This document shows, in pieces, positions 1 to 11,560 of a DNA stretch of 64,000 bases. The notes under the pieces were generated by a model. That model did no database searches. It was given only the letters and a program-made list of their open reading frames with translations, and was not told where the DNA came from. The stretch lies in assembly GCA_027574665.1 (NCBI GenBank), contig CM050659.1, positions 23,475,001-23,539,000 of the forward strand, given 5' to 3'. The stretch's first letter is position 1. Each line of letters opens with the position of its first letter. The translations under genes were made by a program, and so were the position numbers. Origin of the DNA: Rhynochetos jubatus. Taxonomy: Eukaryota; Chordata; Aves; Eurypygiformes; Rhynochetidae.

Positions 1-396
1 TATATTTGTCTTTTTGTGCCTTTTGGAAAGTACCACGTGCGCTACTGGCGCTGCAGTGCCTGACTTCAGGATGAAGGACTTAGAGTAAATATGGAATTTG
101 AGAAAGATGCCAGCCAAGCACAGTCATCGTTCCTGTTGCTGTTTACCAGCCTGTCCTACCTGGTGGGAAATGGAACATAATCTGTAAACGTACGCTTTGG
201 GTTTTAAAGTAATCTTCCCCAAACTCCTAAAGCACATGAAACTTTCTCTAAATTAATATTTAGACCCAATTTATTAAATGAGTCTGATTTTTCTAGCATG
301 AAATTTTAAAAATTAATTTGTCAGTCTCTTGCCTCGTGCTGCGAAAAGAGACAAAAAGGAATCCGTCTCATGTCTTTAGTTTTATTTTACAGAAAT
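1..396. other. Non-coding, AT-rich, no feature seen
   Basis: I see no repeat, splice-bounded frame or RNA gene here. The segment is AT-rich with short TTTAAA and TTAATT runs and ends where CR1-like sequence begins. Confidence 0.6.
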
Positions 397-873
397 AATG
401 CTGTGTTCAGTTTTGGTCGCCTCGCTCCAAGAAGGACACTGAGGGGCTGGAGTGTGTCCAGAGAAGGGAATGGGGCTGGGGAAGGGTCTGGAGCACAATT
501 CCTGTGAGGAGCTGCTGAGGGAGCTGGGGGTGCTCAGCCTGGAGAAGAGGAGGCTCAGGGAGACCTTATCACTCCCTACAGCTCCCTGAAAGGAAGGTGC
601 AGGGAGGGGTGTGTGTGTGTGTTGGTCTCCCAAGTGACAAGTGATGGGACAAGAGGAAACGGCCTGAAGTTGCACCAGGGGAGGTTTAGGTTGGATATTA
701 GGAACTTTCTCATGGAAAGGGCTGTCAGACATTGGAATGGGCTGCCCAGGGAGATGGTGGAGACGTGTGGATGTGGTGCTCAGGGACATGGTTTAGTGGT
801 GGTATGAGCTGTGTTGGGTCAGGCTTGATGATCTTAAAGGTCTTTTCCAACCTAAAGATTCTCTGATTCTATA
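397..873 (+). mobile_element. CR1 LINE fragment (3' end, plus strand)
   Basis: This is a 5'-truncated CR1 non-LTR retrotransposon holding the last part of the reverse-transcriptase frame and the short 3' UTR. It opens inside the motif coding for the CVQFW region, continues through the segment that reads as ERVQR and SLEKRR in intact copies, and from 613 to 807 the frame still gives [18 protein letters not shown], a CR1 C-terminal signature. The tail reads GATGATCTTAAAGG and then CTTTTCCAACC, ending in degenerate ATTCTNTG units (to about 873), the usual CR1 3' end. A short (GT)n run sits at about 609-622. Frameshifts and stops make it dead. It belongs to the same subfamily as the copy at 28179. 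Boundaries are good to about 10 bp. Confidence 0.93.
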
Positions 874-2460
874 ATATTTTTCCATTTGAGTGTATGAATG
901 CTCATCTATCATCGTCGCCATTTTTAGCCATTCTGCAGCGCCAAACACAAAATATGAGTCAGGTTTTTTTTAGAAATAGTCCTCAAAAGGCTCTGTACTC
1001 ATAATCGACTGTCGTAAACCATTCATTCATACAGCTGGGTGAATGGGTGCACCCAAAGCTTTTAGCTTGCCCTGGTTGAGCAGGAGCTGCCCAGCCCTGG
1101 CGGTGCTGATCTCTTTCGTGGGCTCAGAGCAGGGCGCAAGCACTAGATGAGCATCCAGAAGGTGGACCTGACTCCCTGGGGGTTGATACCTCTGTCCTGC
1201 TGCTTCTTCCCTGCCAGTGTTACGCGTGGTAGGCTACATTAGCACAGAGGTGCTAACACACATTACCAGACATGATGGGAAACCGAGCCCTGGCTTGTGT
1301 CCTCCTCTGCTTGGATGTCCTCCTTGCCAGATTTTTACCTCCTCGGGTGAGATCTCATCCCTCCTGGGAAACTGCTGTCTGTGAGACACCGGGAGGAGGG
1401 AGATGTGCTTTGAAAATGTGAATTGAGGCGTTTTCTTAGTTCCCAGCTGTGGTTTGTGTTTATCTGGACTAGAAAGGGGGAGAGCTTCTCTTATGCTTTT
1501 TAAAGCATGGAGTGACCCCAGTACAGGGCTCTCTTATGGTTAAATGGCCCCACTTTTGGAGTGCCCCGGATCAAACCGTGCGTTGCTGAGCCCCAAAGAA
1601 AGCCCTGAAGTAGTTTTGGGGTTTGTTCACTAGCACTGTGATTGATCCATTAAACGTTCATTAACTTGTGCTTAATGTCTCGGAGGGATTTCAACGATTT
1701 CTATGTCGCCTTTTGTTGTTGCTCCATAAAAATAAACAAGTGCAATAAACAAGCATCCCCTGCACCCCAAAACCTGTTGAACTGAGGACAAAATGCACGT
1801 AACACTTGGGCTGTTTAGCATGGACTGCGTGCATGGAGACGCTGTTGGCTCCTCTGCTTTGCTGCACCAGCCCTTCCGAGGCAGACCCAAAACCCTGCGC
1901 CGTGGATGTGCGTGAAGCTGCAACGCGCTGGGGCTTCTTTTGATATATCTGTTTTCAGAAGGCATATGCACTGATTCGTCAAAAAGGTGACAGCTCATCA
2001 TTAGCCAGTTTGGTCACATATGTTACGGTGGTGAATGATGTTTGATCAAGTGAAGCCCAAGGTAAGACGTGAAGAAACACGTTGTAAAGCGTGCTTTGTT
2101 AATGCAAAACATAAAGGTGGCTCCCTGGAATCTAATGCAAACATCTAATAGCTCCTATTTTATCCTCATCTCGTGAAATGTGCTAAGCTTAAGTGGAAGC
2201 AGCTGCCTCCTGCACAGAGAAAGGGAGGCAGACTTCCCCCTCCATCCCCCCCCAGCCCCTGCGTTCAATTAGCTGCTGTTTTGCCTCCGAGTGCTGCATT
2301 ATGACCACTCCTACTGTCAGAGACATTAGTAAATATGCAGTGCAGTAATGAATTTGTAAATAGAGAGTGGGACTAACGAATGTCCTCAGCTCAGGAATGC
2401 GGCGGGTATATATTATGCCAGGTGTATGGGGGGAGGAAAAAAAAAAAGGCATCTCCAGGC
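874..2460. other. Non-coding, nothing recognised
   Basis: About 1.6 kb of mixed-composition DNA without a recognisable exon, repeat or RNA gene. The only open frames are short and lack family motifs. A run of C (about 2246-2255) and an A run near 2436 are the only low-complexity tracts. Confidence 0.6.
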
Positions 2461-2700
2461 TGGATTTTATAATTAGGGCACATGGTGTAACTCTTTTGTT
2501 TTGCGGAAGCCAGCTTTATTAATTGATGTAGAAGGTTGCTGCGTGCTATTCATTGTTTGATTAAAATGCCTGTATAAATAATTAGGCCTCTTCTGTTTGT
2601 TTTATTTTTGCACCCAATTTACATTTTTCGTACAGAATAAAAATGAATTGGAAAATGCATTTCTTTTCCAAAATTATTTTTGTTTTTAAGCCGTAGCTGT
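2461..2700. promoter_or_regulatory. AT-rich homeodomain-motif block, possible enhancer
   Basis: This 240-bp block is strongly AT-rich and dense in transcription-factor cores: TAATTA at 2470-2475 and 2579-2584, a TTAATTGAT stretch at about 2519, an ATTGTTTGATTAAAATG stretch combining a SOX-like and a homeodomain-like core, and ATGCAT at 2655-2660. It abuts a CpG-richer stretch. This composition is typical of deeply conserved vertebrate non-coding elements, but conservation is not visible from one sequence. It is an inference only. Confidence 0.3.
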
Positions 2701-3010
2701 TCTCCCCTGGACACCAACCGCTGCAGTAATGACGTGACCTTTGTGCCGCGCTATTTCAGACCTCAGGAACTCTGTTCTCTCCGGAGACGCCGCGGTCCTC
2801 CTCCCTCCTTTGTGTGTGTGCTGTGGGGGGCTGCGGGCTTGGAATCCCTCCGGAAAACAAAAATAACCGCGTATATTCAGTCCCTCCAGGAAATAGCGGG
2901 TCAGCTCTGTATCTGGCGGCATTTTGCTGAAGAGAGGAGGTTTCGGGCAGATGCGAATTTGTGCCTGTCTGCTTTCAGGGCTTTGTAAGCGGGTGAAAAT
3001 GCTGCTGTTT
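2701..3010. other. Moderately CpG-rich stretch beside the AT-rich block
   Basis: Composition changes abruptly from the preceding AT-rich block. CpGs are scattered through the stretch and it contains a CRE-like TGACGTGA at 2730-2737. Open frames on both strands (102 and 78 codons) overlap and carry no recognisable domain. A role as a small promoter or regulatory element is possible but unsupported. Confidence 0.25.
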
Positions 3011-5328
3011 CGCGCAGCAGCTGGAGAAACCGCTGTATGTTGGGATCTGGGGTGGTAAAGGGCCCTTTAAAAGCGCCAGGAATGGTGTTATTGTTATATC
3101 AGGGGCTGCCTTTCTGTGTTAATATAGGAAAGATCTGCCTATCTGCAGTACCTGTGGAGCAGTCTGGCAGCCAGGAGGAAATCCTTACCCTAGGATGAAA
3201 TGGCTTTGAGTTGCGAACCGGTACAGTGAATTTCTGTGCATCATTTGCTTTTTCCTCAAGCAAACCATTGAGGGGCAATGCAGAACTTGTTCATGGTTAT
3301 TCCCTCATTGCTCCCTGGACTGTGGTGGGCAGCTGTGGTCTCCCCTGCACCTCCAGAGCCAAGCAAAGCCAGCAGCTGTGGTGACCGCGGTGGGAAGATG
3401 GCTCAGGCGATGTGCTTTCCCATCTGAGAGAGTGCTCTCCTCTTGGCAACGTTTGCAAAATGGCCTGAGAAGGGCAACGGTGATGCCTCCCAACTGGTGC
3501 AGCTTCAAAATGTTCTTAGTGACCTCAGGTCTGAAACCCAGCATCCTAAACCTGGATTTCCTACGTTCGCCTGTTTGTAAAGACAGAAATAAGGAGCAGA
3601 AAATTGGTGTAGGCTCTTGGTTCATTGTGAGTGCCTAGCATGGTTGTGGGTGGCTGAGACATCGCACCCAAAATCATCTCTGTACGAAGAGCAGTTCATG
3701 CAGAAAATGAGGAAAACTTGTTTTTTCACTCATTTTTTCCCCCCCTTCCATCTTCCCCTGGCTCACAGGTCACGTGAACTGTTCCACAGTGTAGGAAAAA
3801 GGTGTCAAAGGAGCTTTTCTTTGGCAGGACATGGAAGGTCCTCCCTCCTGGCAGGGCTCAGCCAGTAGCGCATGCTTCCTGAAGTTTTTTCAGGCGTGGA
3901 TCGATCGTTGAGCACAGTTTAACAGCAGCTGCAACAACAACAAGAGAGCTCGATCCATGTGGCTGATCCCTAGGGAGAAGTGGAGGATTGTCACCATAAT
4001 AAGAGAGACTCAGTTAGGAGTAAGTATCTCTCCCCGGGAAACGAAGAAGCAGGGACTGTCTGGCTAAGGTAGCAGTAGAAAGTACCGCTCTTCATCTCTC
4101 AGCTCTCCAGCCAGGCTTTGGTGCATCCTGCATTGTTACCTTCCCACTTTGTTGGGAATGGTGGTGGCATCTCTGTGATTGCCCCCGTACAAAGAACACA
4201 ATGGAGCCAGGAGGTCTGCAGCACCGGTGACACATGGCAGAATGTCACTTTGCAATTGTGCTGCTGTGATTTACACCGCTGGTTTGTGCCCGGGCTGTGC
4301 CGGGGGAGGCCCGTTGATTTGTGGCTGGAGTGGTCGTTGTCTCAGTACAACACGTCTTTGGCAACATCTTTTCCTCACCTTTCCTTGCCCTTTTCAATCC
4401 TTCTCCTCACCCTCCTCGTCTCCTCCACCCTTCACTGGTTTGTTTTGCCCTGTGCGGTGGGACGTCGGATGTGAACACGACCACGGCTGCCAGCCCTGTG
4501 CCGGCGCCTGGGAGAGGTGATAAGTCGGTCCTCCTGCCAGCAAGGATGGATTTTGACTGCAAAAAGAGCTTCTTACCTTCTAGTTGAGGTTTGCTATCTG
4601 CTACAAGTTTGCTTGCCCGTGATGTAGACTTGTAGTATGCACACAAAACCCAGCTGCAAGAGAGACTCGTAGAGTGTTGGCTGAGCTTTGCCCGTCTCTC
4701 CCGTGCTCTAGGATACCGCAGTATTTTCTCCCTTCCTCGTTGCTAAAAACTTGTGTTTCTTTGATTGAATTTACTCATTGCATACTGTGAAGTGCTTGGA
4801 GGAGTCTGTTAGTGGAGTGTTAGTCAGGCTGTGAGTAGCAGAGAGCTGAGGTGCCCAGTGAGGCTCAGAGGGATCGCTGGGCTTGGGCACAGCCCCAGCC
4901 TGCTGGGAGCTGGGGTTAGGAGCTGGTGTCATGCTGGTGGGAAAGATGGGCCAAGTGCTAACGATTATAGCTATTATTTAAGTTGGGGTGGTTTTAACTT
5001 GCAGTGTTACTCTCGTAAAATTACGATTTGCAAGATGTTTGGGATTTATTTCCGCAACCTAAATGCTGTATCCTCTATTTTTTTCCTTCTGCCTTCACTG
5101 CCAAACAGAGTAGTCAATGGGTGGATTTTTCTTTGCAAGAAATTCAGTCGTTTCAATTTTAAAACAAGTTGAGAACACAGCATAAAGACTGTGCATGTGT
5201 CTGTGAGCAAGTTGTAACGCACACAGCCAAATCAAAATCATCCCACCCTCGCTTTTTCCTATCGTTTACACCAAACCAGTCTGCCCAGCAGGCCATCTCC
5301 AGCAAAGGTTTGCCAGAATGCTTGGGGA
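3011..5328. other. Non-coding, nothing recognised
   Basis: About 2.3 kb with no recognisable repeat, exon or RNA gene. Pyrimidine-rich patches occur at about 3719-3765 and 4375-4440. Overlapping open frames in several registers at 4118-4646 look like chance openings in GC-rich DNA. Confidence 0.6.
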
Positions 5329-5608
5329 GTGTGTCTCCCTCTTGCAGTTTAAACCCATTACGCCTTGTCCTGTCACTCCCTACCCTTGTAAAAAGCACAC
5401 CCCCCCCCCCCCCCCCCCCCAGCTTTCTTGTAGCCCCCTCAGGCACTGGAAGGGGCTCTGAGGTCTCCCTGGAGCCTTCTCTTCTCCAGGCTGAACACCA
5501 CCAACTCTCCCAGCCTGTCCCCATGGCAGAGGGGCTCCAGCCCTCGGGGCACCTCCGTGGCCTCCTCTGGACTCGCTCCAACCGGTCAATATCTTTGTGA
5601 TGCTGGCG
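5329..5608 (-). mobile_element. CR1 LINE internal fragment with a 21-C tract (minus strand)
   Basis: Read on the minus strand this is CR1 reverse-transcriptase C-terminal sequence: ERVQRRP near 5570 and SDRTRRNGFKLQEG near 5350. It is the NGFKL type of CR1, shared with the copies at 7779 and 49245. The 3' UTR and terminal repeats are missing: similarity stops at about 5329, so the fragment is truncated at its 3' side as well as at its 5' side. A perfect run of 21 C (5400-5420) replaces the short C/T-rich tract that CR1 carries here. The run reads as glycines in one minus-strand frame. Confidence 0.88.
5400..5420. repeat. Poly-C/poly-G homopolymer, 21 nt
   Basis: An uninterrupted run of 21 C embedded in a CR1 fragment. 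The minus strand is G21, which could form a quadruplex. Length may be polymorphic or affected by sequencing error. Confidence 0.9.
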
Positions 5609-7356
5609 GCCCTGTCAACACCATGTTTTAACGCTGTTCAGTGTTGCTTTAGATGCTTCTGGGGCTGCCACTGTACAGGGCTTTTTTAACTTTGCTCTCT
5701 AATCCAATCCGTTGATGTTAGAGAGGGCAATCCCCGCAGAAGTTCAAATCCAAAGCTGCACGATGCAGCTTGGAGCCGTCTCTGATATGTACGGCCTATG
5801 TCTAATAGATGGCATATCTCAGGGCTGGGCACACGTGATGCAGCTCAGCGGGAAATTGGGGGGGTAAAGAGTTGGAGTTGGTTGGAAAGATGCTTGTTAA
5901 TTTTATTCCTTGTCATTTCAGACACGGTCCTGTGATAGTCTTTATGATCTTTAGCCATGCATTAATCTCAGCTCTGCTGAGTTTCACACCACTGCTCTTC
6001 CGCCATTATAGTGCAAGGTTTCTGTGCATTCCAATTGGAAATAAATTTCTTTATTACACATTCTTTGACCTTGGCATGTTTGTAACCCTTGAGATTGTTA
6101 GAGGGGAAAAAGGAGGACTTCTGGGAATAATTGCCTTGTTTGTTCTTTATCTCTGAAGCATTGATACCTGCAGTTCTGTGCTGAGATAATTAAATCTTAG
6201 AATCACAATCACACCGAGAGAATCTCTCTGTTTCTGCAGGCAACGTTTTACTTTTTTCTCTAGGTATAAAAGTGCATTTTCCATTTGCGAACCCTCTGCA
6301 GTGACTTTTGGAAAATGGTTATGCTGAATGTCCAGCTGGAACTGCTTTGCCTTGAGATAGGAGCTCTGTGAAATAGGTGCTCCAAGTCACCTTTAAAAAT
6401 AATCATGCAAAAACATGTGCACGAGAGAGTAGTTGGGAATCAGGTGGTGCTTCTTGGTATCCATAGTGAAAACAATTTTAGAAACCACTCCTCTCATAAA
6501 TACTGCATTTTTGGGATAGCTGCTCTTGTATTCGCTATTGCCAAGAGCATTGGCATGAAAGCAGCTTTCCTCAAAAATTAATCCGTGCCTGCTGTCTTTT
6601 CCCGATGGGGTGACAAGCGCTGTTGTAAGCAGAGCTGGTGAAGCTCCTTGAGAAATTTAGGTGGAAAAACAATATTAACAACTCAAAATGAAAACGTTCA
6701 GATATTTTGAAAAAACGTGGTCCAACAAAATGGCCCCTTCCCATGGCAGCTCGCGTTATGTTGGGGGTCGGTGGCTGCGCGACCACAGCCCACATCTTCG
6801 TGCTCCTCCTGCTGCACGCCATCAAGGGGGAGAGCTGGAGTCACCTTCCTCCGTTTCGAGCTTGCACAAAGATGTTTTGGTTTATTTTTAAAAAATTTGG
6901 CCGCAATGTAAGAGTAGGTTTACATAGGAGCTAGTACGTTTATTTTTTTAATGGGTTTTCTCTCCTTTCCCTAAGGACGCAGTAGGATATTCTTTCAGTG
7001 TAATCCAAGTCATTTCGACATCTTGTTTTCCAACACTGTTTGTACAGAGAAACTTGGTTCTGCTGCACAGAATATTTAGAAAAAGAAAATCAAAGCAGAA
7101 AGAGCCTTGTTAGCAGCTGAGGTAGGCTTGTTGTACTTGTCAGGGTGTAGGCCGTGTTCCCACGGAGGCGCACGCCTGTCTGGGTGAGAAGCCAGCCTGA
7201 GGAGACAAGGGCTTGCTGGTGTGTACGTGGTGCCATCCGCAGTCTGACTGTGAAAGGCCGGTACCCTTCCACGGTGGGACTCGGTGGGCAGGGCAGAGCA
7301 TCGTCAGAGGATGCGTGTCTGCTTTGTGGGTACCCATGCTGAAGGTGCAGCCCAGA
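5609..7356. other. Non-coding, nothing recognised
   Basis: No recognisable repeat or exon. The 94-codon plus-strand frame at 5872-6156 is hydrophobic and AT-rich but has no family motif, and I treat it as chance. Confidence 0.55.
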
Positions 7357-7488
7357 TCTGTTTAAGACACGAGTTGATGTGGTGCTCAGGGACATGGTTT
7401 AGGGTAGGCTTGGCAGTGCTGGGTTGACAGTTGGACTCAGTTATCTGAAAAGTCTTTTCAAACCAAAACAATTCTATCATTGTATGAT
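7357..7488 (+). mobile_element. CR1 LINE 3' terminal fragment (plus strand)
   Basis: Only the last 130 bp of a CR1 are present: the end of the frame (GGTGCTCAGGGACATGGTTT at about 7382), the short 3' UTR, and a degenerate terminus of ATTCTATCATTGTATGATC type ending near 7488. It is the same subfamily as the copies at 397 and 28179. Strong 5' truncation is normal for CR1. Confidence 0.87.
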
Positions 7489-7778
7489 CTGGTCACAGAA
7501 AACCCCTGCAAAATCCTCCCTTACGTAGGCAGTGGGTCTTGTAGTATCCTGAAATAAAGCTGGAAAGAAGCATGTATATGCTGTATAACAGTGAGATGCC
7601 TTTTTCAGCTCAGTAACGTCTTGGGTGTAACCGTGTGACTGGCCATCGCTCTGTGGAGGTGAAGCATTAGGCAAGGAATCTGTCCAGAGAGGCCATGGGA
7701 CCTTCTGAAGTACGGCTTGACACAGCTGCAGAGGTGCTCCTTGGGTCAGAAGATGGTGTCTTGGTGGCAGAAAACTGT
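7489..7778. other. Spacer between two oppositely oriented CR1 pieces
   Basis: About 290 bp of non-repeat sequence separates a plus-strand CR1 tail from a minus-strand one. I see no gene here. Confidence 0.6.
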
Positions 7779-8050
7779 AGAATCATAGAATGGTTTGGGT
7801 TGGAAGGAACCTTGAAGTATCATCTAGTTCCACCCCCCTGTCATGGGCAGGGACACCTTCCACTAGCCCAGGTTGCTCCAAGCCTCATCCAGCCTGGCCT
7901 TGGACACTCCCAGGGATGGGGCATCCACAGCTTCTCTGGACAACCTGTCCCAGTGCCTCACCACCCTCTCCGGGAAGAATTTCTTCCTGATATCTAATCT
8001 GAATCTCCCTGTTTTCAATTTAAAGCCGTTACCCCTTGTCCTAGCAGATG
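7779..8050 (-). mobile_element. CR1 LINE 3' fragment (minus strand)
   Basis: On the plus strand the segment begins AGAATCATAGAATGGTTTGG, which is the reverse complement of a CR1 3' terminus, and continues through the 3' UTR into the C-terminal RT codons. The minus-strand frame reads [18 protein letters not shown] and [16 protein letters not shown]. It is 5'-truncated at about 8050. It belongs to the NGFKL-type subfamily, distinct from the nearby plus-strand copy. Confidence 0.93.
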
Positions 8051-10939
8051 TAGCCCCAGAGCGTGCCTGGGGCTCAGTTTGTGAGCTGTGCATGGACAAA
8101 CAAGGGAAGAACACTCTGGGCTCATGTTGGCCTTGTACTTCATTCTGGGTGCAACGTGGGAGGAAATCAGAGCCTGCGTAGAGACTAATTTGACACATGC
8201 ACGGTAGCAGAAAGTGTGGTGGGGCAGAATACCTTGCAGGAAGGAGAGAGCAAGGTGTGTTTCTGTTTGCTTTTCTGGAGACTGCTAAAACTCTGTCTGG
8301 TGAGGTTACCTCATTATGAATCTAGAGGTATGAAGGCTTTTCCAGATCAGCTCATCTGAAAGAGCCTGCCTGGACTTTAGGGCTGGAGGAAATGTCAGGG
8401 AGCTGCAGTGCTAATGGCATCGCTTACCTGCGTAGTCTTGGCTGCAGAGATTGATGCAGTTTAACCAGGCTCATCTAACCCGTGAAACCCCTTATGCTCA
8501 GGATAGAGACCTCTTAAGAGTGAACATCTCGTGTGGTGTTACCTTCCCAGCAACAGTAACACAGATCTACTCTCATCTCAGCATTAAGTTCACACTAGCT
8601 AAAGGATTAATGGAGGAATGTGCCCTCTGAAGGTTCCCTGGGTTTTCCTGCTGACCACAGGACTCATTTCTTGCTGGCTCTGTCTTTATGTTGGGGATGT
8701 TTTAGTAGAATTTTAATGTTTTTAGCTGCTAATTATCACAGTATTGTAATATAGCTACCAAAATCCTGTTTTTCATTTCTTCTTTGTTGTACTGTTCTCT
8801 CCCCTGTGTACACGGAGTTTGCAGCGATATCCTTTGCAGGATGCGTTATGGGGCAGCCCCCCAGACAGGCGTGCGGCGGGGAGCAGGGAGGTAGGGTTTT
8901 CAGTTGGCCATTCTGTATCGGATGCCAAATGCTTTCCTCCGGGGAGCTTTCACAGCTTTGCATTTGCCGTGATTGACATATCTGTGTCTGCGTTATTGCA
9001 ACTTCTGGGCCGCGTTTTCCAGAGGAGAACACTGTTCCCCTTAAATTTGAAGGTGTGAAACAAGCTGCTTGGCTCAGGCTCGCTGTAAATCAGGCCTCTG
9101 CAAGCAACAAACATTGACATTTTCACATTGTAAAAGCTTGCCATCCCTCCTTGTAGTGTTTTTGGGAGGGAAGAATTGATTAAAAAGTTTGTGTCCTCAT
9201 TGTGAGCTACCAGAGGGACTGCAGCATTCGAGGCGCTGAAGGTGGATGCGGGACCATTGCAGTGCTGCGGGGCTGGGAGCAATCCTACAGACAAAAAGCC
9301 AACTCCTTGGAAAACTGCAAAAGGACCCAAGATGTATTTGATCCTATTCCTCTGCCTGAGTAAATAGGATATCAGGAGCCGGAGGCACTCAATGCCAGCT
9401 TTTTCAGTTGGATGCTAGAAGGGAGCAGTGGTGTTTGCTGAAGGATGTTCAAACCTCCCTTTGTCATGGTAATGAGGCAGTGCCTGGGCAGCACACCCTT
9501 GCCAGCCACTGCAGTGGTTTTCCCTCTTCTCGTCCCGACTGTTTGGAGAAAGAGGGACAGACAGGCTGCTGAACGTGCAGTTGCCCCATCTGATGCCCAT
9601 CGCTAAGCTATAAACGCCGCTTTGTGCAGGTAGCCAGGAGAGAGCCAGCAGATCTTGCGGATTTTTCTTCTTTCACAGTTTAACCTTTTGTTGAGGTTCC
9701 TAGGGACAGAAAAAGGGGAAAAACCTTAGAGGGGAAGAAGGAGGTGTTTAATGGTGTGGGAATGAGTGTTGGGGACCATGGGCTCCACACCTGTCTGTGG
9801 CTCGGCTCATTCCAGGACTCCCATTCTCAGGTTCGGAGGTTGGATGAGGAAGTTGTGTCTGCCATCCTTTAGGAATGAGAAACATCCCCTGTTACCCCTG
9901 CTCGTGGCTGCAGAAATGCACACCACGGACAGCCTGGCAGTGCCATTCGGTGACGGGAAGGTTTCAGCTAGATGAGAATTGCTGCTGGAGCAGCAATGAG
10001 GATTACAGCAGGCTTTCTTGGTGTGGGTCCCTATCAAGTTGGGTGTTCTGTTCTGTTTTGTTTGTGGTTGTTTGGTTTTTTTTCCCTGCTCACCACTCTG
10101 AAAGACTCTTCCTTAAAGAAAATTCCATGGTTTAGTCCTGATAACTACCAACAAGATGGGGCACAGCTACCGAGCGTCGGTCTGACTTTAGTGACAGCAG
10201 TCATTAAAAGATGCTGTAGGCTTGCAGCTGGCTTAATGTAATTTTTGAATTATATTTTTTCAATATAACGTTGACTTTAAGTTAGTCAGTGTGCTGTGTG
10301 GTGAATAGGAGAGGAGCAATGTGTTGGTATTGAACGTTTCCTGGTGCAAAGGCTTAATCTGAACCGGCAGGATCTCCTTGGGCAAAGTCTGATTGACTTG
10401 AAGGCAGTGTTTGTTTGAGAAAGGTTTGTGGCACTGGCAGGAAGGTGTGACAGAGTTAGGGTTATTTAAAGCAGCATCAGTTAGACACGGTGATAAATGG
10501 CTGAAACGCATCAACTTGCATTACCTCTTCATGCTTGTGGTCTAACATGGGGGCGGGGGGTTCCCCCCTTTCCCTTTCGGCTGCCTTTGCAGCATTCATC
10601 ACCATCAGAGACCCGCTGCAGGTCTGGGAGGGCAAGTGAGGACAGGATTGAGTCCTTTAGTTTTGATCTGGTTTGGGGGAACCATATATATACTCCTTTC
10701 CTTTTTATTTTTTAATTGGTCCTGATCCTTATCAGGTAGTTACATGGAAGTCCGTGCATGGATTTTATATCAGGATGTACGTATGAGGAGGAGCAGATCA
10801 GCAGTAAGTTCCCAACCCCACTCCTGGTCGCTGTGCCGTTATCTGAGCTGTGTATTTATTAAGATCTGTCCAGTCTCGTCTGGTTCTCTTGCACTGGCAC
10901 GTTTATCGCATCCCTTGAGATTAACTGTGCATCCTAATA
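8051..10939. other. Non-coding, nothing recognised
   Basis: About 2.9 kb with no recognisable repeat, exon or RNA gene. Only short open frames without family motifs occur. The last 300 bp become AT-rich. Confidence 0.55.
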
Positions 10940-11560
10940 AGGCAAGAAGATTTTCATCTTAAGTTTTCTTTTTTAGTAATTTCATTCCATTTTTGCTCCT
11001 AATAGCCCCCCATGCTGTTTTTTTCTGCTTGATGTTTACACCTTTCAAACACATATAGATATATCTCTTGTCCTACTAAGCTCTGCTCTTGCTTAGTGCT
11101 GGACGTATTCAAATCTTTTGATCTTTCCTTAGAAATTTTTCCCTTCAAATCCTTAAACATTTTTGTTGTTTTCTTTGTACTCTGTTCAATTTGTCAATGT
11201 CTTTCTGGTAATGAGGTGTCCAGAAGTGAATACATTATTCCATTTATGGATTAATTACATCTGTAGAGAGAGGAGACTCTAACAGCCTGGTATGTGATAC
11301 GTGTTTCTGTGTTTTCTGCCTCTGAAACCCAACTGTATTCTAGCTGGTGCATCCTTCTGCAATTTTATCTCGAGCTGCCTGCCCTCGGACTCTCCGGGGC
11401 CCTTTTGGATAGATGCGTTCCCAACGTCTCTTTCTCAGAGCGTGGCTGTGTTTAGGGTGATAACATCTCTTCAGTATCCGTCTTATTTTTTCCAAACGGA
11501 AAAATCTTCATAGGCTTTTTCCATCTTCCTTCAGATCTGGCAGGTTTGGAAGGGCCTCCT
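10940..11560 (-). mobile_element. Ancient CR1-clade LINE reverse-transcriptase fossil (minus strand)
   Basis: Translated on the minus strand, 11320 down to 11040 aligns without an indel to the C-terminal part of a CR1-clade reverse transcriptase. It reads SHTRLLESPLSTDVINP, a stop, ME, a stop, then CIHFWTPHYQKDIDKLNRVQRK, matching [22 protein letters not shown] and the following WAPHYKKDI..L.RVQRR region. The 44 codons from RVQR to LKG have exactly the CR1 spacing and end YIYMCLKG. NGMKL near 10980 matches the later NGLKL motif. Upstream, GRWKKPMKIF near 11521 sits about 87 codons before PLST, as the W..NLMKFN motif should, with a 1-nt frameshift between. Many stops show great age, much older than the other CR1 copies here. 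Whether it continues to 11640 or beyond is unclear. Confidence 0.72.

Noticed and set aside
5872..6156. Hydrophobic 94-codon frame
   Set aside because: Hydrophobicity comes from T-rich DNA. No family motif, weak start context and no splice support.
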